Shown: positions 6,678-12,301 of the stretch, piece by piece
Numbering within the stretch: position 1 is the stretch's first letter
Layout: each line of letters begins with the position of its first letter
Assembly (NCBI GenBank): GCA_947594335.1
Contig: CANQEC010000050.1
Location: forward strand, 1 to 12,301
Direction: 5' to 3'
Source: an uncultured Lachnospiraceae bacterium
Lineage (GTDB): Bacteria; Bacillota; Clostridia; Lachnospirales; Lachnospiraceae
DNA length: 12,301 nucleotides
Translations under genes and position numbers: made by a program
Notes under the pieces: model-generated
What the model saw: only the letters and a program-made list of their open reading frames with translations
The model's database searches: none
What the model was told of the DNA's origin: nothing

Positions 6678-6708
6678 AAGGCAGACATGTGACGGTCTGC
6701 CTTTTTTT
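6678..6708 (+). terminator. Intrinsic terminator of the transporter operon
   Basis: AAGGCAGAC (6678-6686) pairs perfectly with GTCTGCCTT (6695-6703), with an eight-base loop. Seven T residues (6702-6708) follow. A weaker imperfect stem (6625-6637 with 6661-6673) lies just before it. Confidence 0.85.
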
Positions 6709-6792
6709 GCGCAGGCCCAGGCATGGAAAACAGCTGCTGGCGCAGCACCTGGGCCGCGCAGACGAGCAGGAGGAAAAGCCGCCTCCTACTCG
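6709..6792 (+). repeat. Double-hairpin intergenic repeat, copy B
   Basis: The best-preserved copy. Hairpin 1 has the outer stem GCGC(A)GGCCCAGG (6709-6721) with CCTGGGCCGCGC (6748-6759) and an inner TGCTG-GCG-CAGCA (6735-6747). Hairpin 2 is CGAGCAGGAGG (6763-6773) with CCTCCTACTCG (6782-6792), one mismatch. It starts directly on the last T of the operon terminator. No open frame in it looks coding. Confidence 0.75.
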
Positions 6793-6804
6793 ATTTTGTT
6801 TTGA

Positions 6805-6844
6805 GCAGGCCCAGGCATGGAAAACAGCTGCTGACGCAGCACCT
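6805..6844 (+). repeat. Partial repeat copy B', left half only
   Basis: Forty bases beginning GCAGGCCCAGGCATGG repeat 6711-6750 with a single difference (GGCGCAG versus GACGCAG). The second hairpin is missing. Both B and B' are followed by the same TTTTGTTTTGAGC (6794-6806 and 6844-6856, period 50), which suggests a tandem duplication followed by internal deletion. Confidence 0.7.
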
Positions 6845-6896
6845 TTTGTTTTGAGCTTTAGCGGCATCGCAGGACAGAGGAGGGAGGGCAAAGGAC

Positions 6897-9329
6897 ATGG
6901 CAGGACGACTGGCGCTTACGGACGAAAACTGGAGTTATGGCAGCTATCCGAGGATCAGCTATAAGACGAGCATGCTGTATACCTTTTACCAGTATAAAGA
7001 TTTTCTGGCACTGTATAATAATGGGCGGATCGAGATTCACGATGATCTGATGGAGTTGCTGTATCAGGAAAAACGTATCACAGCCGGAGCATATAGGCGG
7101 TATAAGAGCCAGCTTCTTGCTTTTGCCAGGAGGACGGAACGATATGATCTGTGGCCGGCCGAGAGGATCTATGGGGAGATTCACAGCCTGCGCAGAAAAT
7201 TCGCCGGGGAGAGCACACTTGAGGAGCTGCGCAGCCGAAGGATGCGCGAAGGCGCCGTGTTTCCCCTGCGGGGCGGCATCGATCAGAGCGCCAGAAAAAT
7301 GGAACTGTTTGAAGAACGACAGGCATTTATCCTGGCTTTATGTGAGGCGGAATTATCCGGCCTCATGAAAAAGGATCTGGAGGAGCTGCTTGCAAGAGGA
7401 AAACAGATCTATCTTCTGACTGGGGAACAGCCTGGGGGCCTGCTGCCCGGTTATGCGGCTCTGAAAGACTGCCTGAGCGGACTGTGCATAAAGGGGTACC
7501 CCGGAAGAGAGTGGGAAAGTCTCCTGCATAATCTTCCGGATGAGGAACGGTTTTTGGGCCTGAATCTGGAAGGGATCAAATGGGATGAAGAGCTGCAGAG
7601 GATGGCGGACGAGAAACAGGCGGTGCTTCTGGTGTACGGGGAAGACGGATTTCTTCACTGCAGGAATCTGAGGACGGAGTCTGTTATCCAGGCGGTTCCG
7701 CGGGGGTACTATGCCCGGGCGATGACGAATCAGATGGATGAAGACCAGGCCTGCGTGGTTTACGTGCCGGAGCATTTTGATATTGTCCCGTATGTGAGTC
7801 TGACAGAAAAGACGGTCATTTCCTACTGGCAGCTGGCAAAATTATGGGAAGCCTTTGGAAATGAGATATACGAAATGTCCGTGGATGATCTGTATTTAAA
7901 ATATCCGCAGTATTTTCTGAACATTTATGAAAGCGGGGAAACCTGCCGGGAGGCCGCTGCGGATTATCCCATCCGCCTGCGCTGGGAATCCGGCGTACAC
8001 AGGGAAAAATTTCCGGGAAGCTTTTACAAGATGCGGGAAAAAGCCGTTCGCGAGTTCATTGACAGGCAGAGGAACATGAAATTCATATCCTCGTATTTTG
8101 ATAAGAATTTAAATGAGACGGCGATTCCCTGGGGAAGCGCCAGGCAGCAGGAGGGCATCCTGGTACACGGAATCCGCACCAGCCGCGCCCGGAACTCCCG
8201 GGTTATTAACTGCGGCGGTGAAGCGCCGCTGCGCCGGCAGTTTCAGGGGGAAAAAGCGCCGTTTCTGATTCTGTCCAACTTCCTTTTTTTCATGACGCCG
8301 AAGCTGATCAGCCTGTACAACAATCTGCGCGGCGACAGGCCCCGGGAGCAGCTTTGCATCGAACAGTGTCATCTTGACTACATGCTCCGTCTGGAACCCG
8401 GAGGACAAAGGGTTGAGACCTTTCCTCTGTTTCGCAAAGCGTGCATTGCCATGAAAGACGATGGGAATTTCCTGTTTTTTCATTTTCGCCTGGGAGGAGG
8501 GAAGCTGTCTCTGAACGGATACCAGCTGAGCTGGAGCAGAGACGACGTGGACAGTCCCGCCGCGGATGCTGTGGGAGAGATAAAAGTCTATACCCCCTGC
8601 CGCACATGTGGGAGCGAGAAAGAAGACCCCGGCGGATTCCGCGTTTTTGTGGGCTCTGACCGCGTGAACATCGTGATTGTCCAGGATCAGGTTATCTGCA
8701 TCCGGGAGGGGGACGTGGTGCTTCCAAGCATCGGTGTGGTCGTGTCTCTGGACCGGGAGAAGGGCAGGGAAATGCTGGCGGCGATCGGATGCCGGAAACT
8801 GGAAGACGGATATTATGACTGCGCGGATCTGGAACTGAGCGTACTGCTTGACGCTCCGGAACAGATTCCGCCCAGGCAGTGGAGCCGGGTAAAATGGGCC
8901 ATGGGCGGAGGAATGTCGCTGATCCGGGACGGACAGGACATCTATGAAAACGACGATACGCAGGAAGCTCTGAGGGAGGAAGGCTGGCTCTGCCCGCTGT
9001 CAAGGCAGACGCAGGAGACGGCGATTCATGAACTTGCGCGGCATCCCAGAACTGCGGTCGGGGTCGCCCGGAATGGAGATATGTTTATCCTTGTCTTTTC
9101 CGGACGGACAATGATGTCCGCAGGAGCCGACTACAGGGAGATGGGCCGGATTGCAAGAAAGCTGTTCCCCGATGTCTGGTGCATGATGAATGTGGACGGC
9201 GGCAGCTCCTCAGTGCTGGGGATGGTGGCCGGGGGCAGTTTTATGGAACTGAGCTGTCCCGCCCCGTCGCTTCACAGCTGCGCCGGAATGGCTAGGCGGA
9301 TCAATACGGTACTGTGCCTAGAACAGTGA
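6897..9329 (+). CDS. Large protein with C-terminal phosphodiester glycosidase (NAGPA, PF09992-type) domain
   Basis: An 810-residue protein. Its C-terminal third (about residue 590 on) fits the NAGPA family: WAMGGGMSLIRDGQ (about 667-680), HPRTAVGVARNG (716-727), SGRTMMSAGA, and the signature NVDGGSSSVLGM (765-776). The human namesake removes GlcNAc from phosphodiester-linked mannose 6-phosphate; bacterial members are thought to act on glycan phosphodiesters. I do not recognise the first ~390 residues. They look soluble, rich in charged and aromatic residues, and include FLGLNLEGIKWDEEL. A middle part holds IPWGSARQQEGILVHGIRTS and HFRLGGGKLSLNGYQLSW. No signal peptide or membrane segment is seen, so the protein appears cytoplasmic, which is unusual for this family. 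The ATG at 6897 follows GGAGGGAGGG. AGA/AGG and ATA codons seem commoner than in the flanking metabolic genes. No clear promoter was found upstream. Confidence 0.8.
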   Translation: MAGRLALTDENWSYGSYPRISYKTSMLYTFYQYKDFLALYNNGRIEIHDDLMELLYQEKRITAGAYRRYKSQLLAFARRTERYDLWPAERIYGEIHSLRRKFAGESTLEELRSRRMREGAVFPLRGGIDQSARKMELFEERQAFILALCEAELSGLMKKDLEELLARGKQIYLLTGEQPGGLLPGYAALKDCLSGLCIKGYPGREWESLLHNLPDEERFLGLNLEGIKWDEELQRMADEKQAVLLVYGEDGFLHCRNLRTESVIQAVPRGYYARAMTNQMDEDQACVVYVPEHFDIVPYVSLTEKTVISYWQLAKLWEAFGNEIYEMSVDDLYLKYPQYFLNIYESGETCREAAADYPIRLRWESGVHREKFPGSFYKMREKAVREFIDRQRNMKFISSYFDKNLNETAIPWGSARQQEGILVHGIRTSRARNSRVINCGGEAPLRRQFQGEKAPFLILSNFLFFMTPKLISLYNNLRGDRPREQLCIEQCHLDYMLRLEPGGQRVETFPLFRKACIAMKDDGNFLFFHFRLGGGKLSLNGYQLSWSRDDVDSPAADAVGEIKVYTPCRTCGSEKEDPGGFRVFVGSDRVNIVIVQDQVICIREGDVVLPSIGVVVSLDREKGREMLAAIGCRKLEDGYYDCADLELSVLLDAPEQIPPRQWSRVKWAMGGGMSLIRDGQDIYENDDTQEALREEGWLCPLSRQTQETAIHELARHPRTAVGVARNGDMFILVFSGRTMMSAGADYREMGRIARKLFPDVWCMMNVDGGSSSVLGMVAGGSFMELSCPAPSLHSCAGMARRINTVLCLEQ

Positions 9330-9433
9330 TTAAGCGGCGCGGTGCAGAAACAAAAAAGATATACAATCTTAAAGAAGTGACAGATTTTTCAAAGAAATCA
9401 GGATAGAGTGTCAGAAGAGGAGAAAGAAATTTT

Positions 9434-10573
9434 ATGAAAGTAGTAATCGCGATCGATTCATTTAAAGGAAGTATGAGTTCCATGGAAGCCGGATACGCGG
9501 CCCGCGCAGGCATCGCGAAGGCATGTGACGCCCAGGTAGTCGTAAAGCCCCTGGCGGACGGCGGCGAGGGCACGACGGAAGCGCTGGTGGAAGGGCTTGG
9601 CGGAGCGTATGTATCTCTCGATGTCAAAGGTCCTCTGGGCGGAACCACCTGCGCAAAGTACGGGATTCTCGCGGATGGGAAGACGGCAGTCATGGAGATG
9701 GCGGAGGCCTCCGGAATCATTCTTGTAAAGAGGGAGGAACTGGATCCCTGGAAGGCGACGACATACGGCGTCGGCGAGATGATTCTGGACGCCGTGAAAC
9801 GCGGCTGCAGAGAGTTCATCATCGGGATCGGCGGAAGCGCGACATCCGAGGGCGGAACCGGCATGCTGAAGGCGCTGGGCTATGAATTCCTCGATGAGCA
9901 GGGCAATCCGATCCGCGAGGGACTTCAGGATCTGGACAAGATCGCCTCGATCCGCGGCGACCATGTACCAGCCGAGCTGAAAGAGTGCCATTTCCAGATC
10001 GCCTGCGATGTGCGTAATCCGCTGTGCGGCCCGAACGGAGCCGTCTATGTTTTCGGCCCGCAGAAAGGTGTGAAGGAAGAAGAGAAACAGCCGCTTGACG
10101 AGAAGATGGCGCACTACGCGCAGAAGACAAAAGAGTTCATCGGCGAGGATTACAGCCTGCGTGAGGGAGCGGGAGCGGCCGGCGGACTTGGATTCGCGTT
10201 CCTGAGCTATCTGCCGAACGTGGAACTGAAATCCGGAATCGAGATCGTGCTGAATGCGATTCGTCTGGAAGAAGAAGTGAAGGACGCGGACATTGTGATC
10301 ACGGGTGAAGGCCGTCTGGACTTCCAGACCGCGATGGGCAAGGTGCCGGTGGGAGTGGCTCATCTCGCAAAGAAATACGGTGTGAAGGTAATCGCGTTCG
10401 CGGGAGGCGTGACGGACGACGCAGGCGAGTGCAACAAAGAGGGAATTGACGCGTTTTTCCCGATCGTGCGCGGCGTGACAACGCTCGACGAGGCGATGGT
10501 GCCGGCAAACGCGAAGAAGAACATGGAGCTGACCGCGGAGCAGGTATTCCGTCTGGTGGCAGCCTGCCTGTAA
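9434..10573 (+). CDS. Glycerate kinase, type I (GlxK/GarK family, PF02595)
   Basis: A 379-residue cytoplasmic kinase that phosphorylates D-glycerate with ATP; members of this family generally yield 2-phosphoglycerate. Full length, with the family blocks in order: IDSFKGS (7-13), PLADGGEGT (39-47), EASG (91-94), GIGGSATSEGGTGML (131-145), CDVRNPLCGPNGA (191-203), GAGAAGGLGFAF, ITGEGRLDFQT (289-299) with MGK (301-303), and AFAGGV. The ATG at 9434 lies 11 bases after AGAGGAG (9416-9422). The 104-base gap after the NAGPA gene has no clear terminator or promoter. It does hold a short inverted repeat, AAGAT...ATCTT (9356-9370). It could be the second gene of a unit with the NAGPA gene or have its own start. 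No tartronate reductase or hydroxypyruvate reductase is visible nearby, so the glycerate source is unknown. Confidence 0.94.
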   Translation: MKVVIAIDSFKGSMSSMEAGYAARAGIAKACDAQVVVKPLADGGEGTTEALVEGLGGAYVSLDVKGPLGGTTCAKYGILADGKTAVMEMAEASGIILVKREELDPWKATTYGVGEMILDAVKRGCREFIIGIGGSATSEGGTGMLKALGYEFLDEQGNPIREGLQDLDKIASIRGDHVPAELKECHFQIACDVRNPLCGPNGAVYVFGPQKGVKEEEKQPLDEKMAHYAQKTKEFIGEDYSLREGAGAAGGLGFAFLSYLPNVELKSGIEIVLNAIRLEEEVKDADIVITGEGRLDFQTAMGKVPVGVAHLAKKYGVKVIAFAGGVTDDAGECNKEGIDAFFPIVRGVTTLDEAMVPANAKKNMELTAEQVFRLVAACL

Positions 10574-10598
10574 GCGAAGGCGCAGGCTGCGGTTCTTT
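10559..10598 (+). terminator. Hairpin overlapping the glycerate kinase stop
   Basis: GCAGCCTGC (10559-10567) pairs perfectly with GCAGGCTGC (10582-10590) around a loop that contains the TAA stop. GGTTCTTTT follows. It is a probable intrinsic terminator with an imperfect T tract. Confidence 0.55.
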
Positions 10599-10602
10599 TA
10601 AG

Positions 10603-10646
10603 GCAGGGGGCGGTGGCAAGCCCGCTCCCTGCTGGCGAAGTTTTTT
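10603..10646 (+). terminator. Second hairpin plus T tract after glycerate kinase
   Basis: GCAGGGGGCGG (10603-10613) pairs with CCGCTCCCTGC (10622-10632), one G-U pair and an eight-base loop. The six T residues (10641-10646) come eight bases after the stem. The T tract may therefore belong to the repeat boundary rather than to the terminator. Confidence 0.45.
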
Positions 10647-10723
10647 GCGCGGGCCCAGGCAGGGAAATCAGCTGCTGACGCAGCACCCGGGCCGCGCGGA
10701 CGAGCAGGAAAACCGTCTCCTCG
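10647..10723 (+). repeat. Double-hairpin intergenic repeat, copy C
   Basis: Hairpin 1 is GCGC(G)GGCCC (10647-10656) with GGGCCGCGC (10689-10697) around AGGGAAATCAGCTGCTGACG and CAGCA. Hairpin 2 is shortened: CGAG (10701-10704) with CTCG (10720-10723) and an imperfect interior. It begins right after six T residues, as copy B begins after seven. It lies between the convergent glycerate kinase gene and the small gene at 10726. Confidence 0.7.
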
Positions 10724-10725
10724 AT

Positions 10726-10899
10726 TTATTTAATTTCCAGATCTTCGACTACAATTCCAAGAGCCTCAAGCTTGGCCCGGGTCGTCTTAATCTGATACTC
10801 GATTTCTTTTTCTCTGTCATCAGCGGCCTTGATTCTCTGGAGCTTTGCGTATTCTTCGATCAATTGAGTGGCCTGTTCTTTTTCAGTCATTCCTTCCAT
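10726..10899 (-). CDS. Small charged, helical hypothetical protein, 57 aa
   Basis: A 57-residue protein starting MEGMTEKEQATQLIEEYAKL and ending EALGIVVEDLEIK. It is dominated by Lys, Glu, Arg and Gln in a pattern that suggests one or two amphipathic helices or a short coiled coil. There is no membrane segment and no metal site. The start at 10899 is chosen because AAAGGAG (10905-10911) sits five bases ahead; an in-frame ATG at 10917 has no good site. It lies downstream of the HTH gene on the same strand. It has its own promoter, and the spacer of that promoter holds the operator palindrome also found next to the HTH gene's promoter. I therefore infer it is controlled by that regulator. I do not recognise a function. 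Repeat copy C starts two bases past its stop. Confidence 0.75.
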   Translation of the reverse strand: MEGMTEKEQATQLIEEYAKLQRIKAADDREKEIEYQIKTTRAKLEALGIVVEDLEIK

Positions 10900-10978
10900 G
10901 TGTTCTCCTTTCTCCATCCGGTTTGCCTTGCCGCTCCCTTTCTGGTCAGTACCAGGCGGATAAACTGCCTGATACCTA

Positions 10979-11007
10979 AATATACACTATATTTAGTGAA
11001 ACGTCAA
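10979..11007 (-). promoter_or_regulatory. Promoter of the 57-aa gene with operator in its spacer
   Basis: On the minus strand: -35 TTGACG (11002-11007), a 17-bp spacer, and -10 TATATT (10979-10984). The palindrome CACTA-N4-TAGTG (10985-10998) fills most of the spacer and touches the -10. It is embedded in a longer dyad of CTAAATATA (10976-10984) and TATATTTAG (10988-10996). A protein bound there would block polymerase. Confidence 0.75.
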
Positions 11008-11015
11008 TCGCTTTT

Positions 11016-11237
11016 TTACTGACTCGCAATGTCCTTGTCTTCTACATATTTTATCAGATTACCAGGCTGCATTTCCAGTATACAACAAAGCGTGTTTAGG
11101 GTTTTAATTCCCGGAACAATTCCTTTTTTCATGTCCTGCATGGTTTTTTCTCCAATCAGCTTTTCCCTTCGGATCCTTCCGGTATTGTATCCGTTTTCTT
11201 TCAGCAGGTCTATAATATTCATTTTAAAAATAAACAT
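11016..11237 (-). CDS. Small Cro/C1-type (XRE) HTH transcriptional regulator, 73 aa
   Basis: A 73-residue single-domain DNA-binding protein. After MFIFKMNIIDLLKENGYN it shows an XRE-like helix-turn-helix pattern, with IGEKTMQDMKKG as the likely helix-turn and VPGIKTLNTLCCILEMQPGNLIKYVED closing the fold. The architecture is that of short Cro/C1 (HTH_26-like) repressors without an effector domain. The ATG at 11237 is five bases after GGAGGTG (11243-11249); the longer open frame upstream crosses its own promoter and is not real. The promoter is at 11263-11291. A CACTA-N4-TAGTG palindrome abuts its -35, and an isolated half-site lies between -35 and -10, so autoregulation is expected. The same palindrome lies in the downstream promoter at 10979-11007. 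No terminator separates it from the 57-aa gene. Confidence 0.85.
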   Translation of the reverse strand: MFIFKMNIIDLLKENGYNTGRIRREKLIGEKTMQDMKKGIVPGIKTLNTLCCILEMQPGNLIKYVEDKDIASQ

Positions 11238-11262
11238 ATTTTCACCTCCGATACATCTGAAC

Positions 11263-11291
11263 ATACTATCACTAAAATCTTTTGTTGTCAA
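11263..11291 (-). promoter_or_regulatory. Promoter of the HTH regulator
   Basis: On the minus strand: consensus -35 TTGACA (11286-11291), a 17-bp spacer, and -10 TAGTAT (11263-11268). The spacer carries a half-site TTTTAGTG (plus-strand CACTAAAA, 11270-11277). Confidence 0.8.
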
Positions 11292-11305
11292 CACTACTTT
11301 TAGTG
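11292..11305. promoter_or_regulatory. Operator palindrome CACTA-N4-TAGTG next to the HTH promoter
   Basis: CACTA-CTTT-TAGTG directly abuts the -35 of the HTH promoter. It matches CACTA-TATT-TAGTG at 10985-10998. With flanks, the two sites agree at 14 of 16 positions (ACACTA..TTTAGTGA). It is probably the binding site of the HTH protein. Confidence 0.7.
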
Positions 11306-11348
11306 ACGGGCAGCTTTGTCCGGATCCTGCAAAAGAGGAGCAGCAGAG

Positions 11349-11606
11349 ATGAAATTCCGTGGAAATGGAATCTGCGTGCATGGCAGCAGGGCGCGTGTGA
11401 CGCAGCTTTTGCGGGACGGAGATCTTCCGGAGCTCTGCCTGGAGGACGTTTGCCTGGCCTATAAATGGCCAGGCAGTCTCTGCCATGAGACGCATATCGT
11501 AAAAGGCATTTACCGGTACATCTCATCCAGAGAGATCAGACGGACTTCCCCTTTTTCTGCCAGTTCTTTCAGAGCATCTGTAAATCCTCCCAGTGAAAAA
11601 ATATAA
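11349..11606 (+). CDS. Possible small hypothetical protein, divergent from the HTH gene
   Basis: An 85-codon frame starting MKFRGNGICVHGSRARVTQL with a good ribosome site, GAGGAG (11335-11340), eight bases before the ATG. Codon choice up to about 11509 looks natural (VTQLLRDGDLPELCLEDVCLAYKW). Beyond that it runs antisense to the 3' end of the ATPase gene and becomes Ser/Arg rich, so the natural C-terminus may have been lost. I recognise no family. It lies divergent to the HTH gene across the operator at 11292-11305, but no clear plus-strand promoter is visible there. It may be a truncated gene or a chance frame. Confidence 0.35.
   Translation: MKFRGNGICVHGSRARVTQLLRDGDLPELCLEDVCLAYKWPGSLCHETHIVKGIYRYISSREIRRTSPFSASSFRASVNPPSEKI
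11451..11475. other. Perfect 9-bp inverted repeat near the ATPase 3' end
   Basis: TGCCTGGCC (11451-11459) and GGCCAGGCA (11467-11475) with a seven-base loop. On the minus strand it is preceded by a GTCTC/GAGAC hairpin (11476-11491). Neither strand has a T tract, so it is at most a weak terminator for the ATPase gene. It also lies within the possible 85-codon frame. Confidence 0.5.
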
Positions 11607-12301
11607 TAGTAGTACCTCGTGCCTTTTCCGAAAACAGCGGCATAGCTGCGGAGCAGTTCGTACTCGTCCGCCCCGATTTTCTGGTTTCTGAATTTGCAGG
11701 AACCTATGATGAATTCTTTGTTCTGACTGCTGCCTGCAGCTATGAGAGTTCCCACAATATCAATCTGAATCTGTTTTTTTGACACTTTATCGGTTCCCCA
11801 CCACTGACCGACAGAATTTAGTTCAATGGGCAGATCCTCTGCGTAATACAGCAGATAGTCCTGGCACATTTTTTCAAAGACCAGTCCCATGTAATCATGC
11901 ATTTCATTCTGTATGAGCCGGTCAAAGCTGCGGGAGATCCTGCCGGAGTTAATTGCCGCCATATTCTGAGGAACAAAGCGGTACCAGAAACGGAAGAAAT
12001 TATCTTCGATTCTGTAGATTGTCTTTTTTCCCGGCTTTTCTGTCGCGGGAGTTTCTTTTTTCAGAATTCCAAGCTCCAGAAGCGTTCGGATATATTTGGC
12101 GCATGCTCCTGAATCGATCCCGACTTTTGTACAGATATCGTTCATTTTTGAGGCTCCTTCCGCAATGGAAGTGATGATCGAATTGTAAACCGCCGGTTCC
12201 CGCAGTTCCTGCTTCAGCAGATTTTCCGGTTCCTCAAAGAGATATCCAGACCGGTCAAAGACGCTGGAGAGCAGGGCGCTTTTCAGGCTGTCCTTTATAC
12301 C
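11510..12301 (-). CDS. DUF234 ATPase, C-terminal part (5' end beyond the window)
   Basis: The frame stays open to the window edge. The 37 codons read by eye from 12256 up to the ATG at 12145 contain GYLFEEPENLLKQELREP and VYNSIITSIAEG, the family's conserved middle. The ATG at 12145 is therefore internal, not a start. After that come the winged-helix-like part (MNDICTKVGIDSGACAKYIR), FFRFWYRFVPQN, and the end domain with QIQIDIVG and GSCKF (11690-11704). The ATP-binding domain must lie beyond 12301. It is a paralogue of the gene at 1-846 in the same orientation. Where that copy has GECK, this one has GSCK, lacking the Glu of a nuclease-like ExK motif. The role of this family is not well established; ATP-dependent DNA-linked functions are assumed. 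The tail-to-tail side overlaps only the doubtful frame at 11349-11606. Confidence 0.88.
   Translation of the reverse strand, partial: GIKDSLKSALLSSVFDRSGYLFEEPENLLKQELREPAVYNSIITSIAEGASKMNDICTKVGIDSGACAKYIRTLLELGILKKETPATEKPGKKTIYRIEDNFFRFWYRFVPQNMAAINSGRISRSFDRLIQNEMHDYMGLVFEKMCQDYLLYYAEDLPIELNSVGQWWGTDKVSKKQIQIDIVGTLIAAGSSQNKEFIIGSCKFRNQKIGADEYELLRSYAAVFGKGTRYYYYIFSLGGFTDALKELAEKGEVRLISLDEMYR

Noticed and set aside
6689..6964. A plus-strand frame of 91 codons over repeat copies B and B'.
   Set aside because: Its sequence is made of the repeat units and it overlaps the start of the NAGPA gene in another frame.
9458..10363. A 301-codon minus-strand frame opposite glycerate kinase.
   Set aside because: It mirrors a well-conserved kinase gene and has no family resemblance of its own.
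11238..11495. A longer N-terminal extension of the HTH protein (159 codons in total).
   Set aside because: It would cover the consensus promoter and operator, and GGAGGTG sits ideally before the ATG at 11237.
1..12301. CRISPR arrays, tRNA or rRNA genes, transposase genes or phage attachment sites.
   Set aside because: No regularly spaced direct repeats, cloverleaf-like sequence, rRNA-like sequence or transposase motif was recognised on either strand.

Overview
This looks like chromosomal sequence from a gut-type Clostridia, most likely a Lachnospiraceae relative. The reasons are strong AGGAGG-type ribosome binding sites, closely packed operons with intrinsic terminators, two DUF234-type ATPase genes, a Hol_Tox-like small membrane toxin, and metabolic genes rich in GC-ending codons. 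The assignment rests on recognised protein families and sequence style; no database search was possible.

Layout. The left edge (1-846, minus) holds the C-terminal part of a DUF234 ATPase whose ATP-binding half is missing. Next (879-1310) is a compact locus that reads as a complete type I toxin-antitoxin system: a promoter, a structured leader with an anti-Shine-Dalgarno, a 39-residue hydrophobic peptide gene (1062-1181), and a convergent antisense RNA with its own promoter and terminator. A YqeY-like gene follows (1341-1778). A three-gene plus-strand unit (2096-6618) encodes an NSS-family Na+-dependent transporter, a class I/II PLP aminotransferase and an NhaC-family antiporter. It has a near-consensus promoter at one end and a strong terminator at the other. 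An 810-residue protein ending in a phosphodiester glycosidase (NAGPA) domain (6897-9329) and a type I glycerate kinase (9434-10573) come next.

The right part (10726-11305, minus) is a small regulatory module: a 73-residue Cro/C1-type HTH protein and a downstream 57-residue charged protein. Each has its own promoter, and each promoter region carries a copy of the same palindrome, CACTA-N4-TAGTG. A possible divergent small gene (11349-11606, plus) and a second DUF234 ATPase, cut by the window edge (11510-12301, minus), finish the window.

How the parts work together. The 2096-6618 unit suggests Na+-coupled uptake of an amino acid, its transamination, and Na+/H+ (or Na+-linked) exchange. The substrate is not determined. 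Glycerate kinase would feed glycerate into glycolysis as a phosphoglycerate; a link to the aminotransferase through serine or hydroxypyruvate is only a guess.

The most novel-looking signal is a family of roughly 80-90 bp double-hairpin intergenic repeats. There are three copies, all in the same orientation and each starting just after a terminator-like structure (1840, 6709, 10647), plus one partial copy at 6805. Their stems differ in sequence but still pair. The other strong signals are the antisense-controlled toxin locus and the two-operator HTH regulon.
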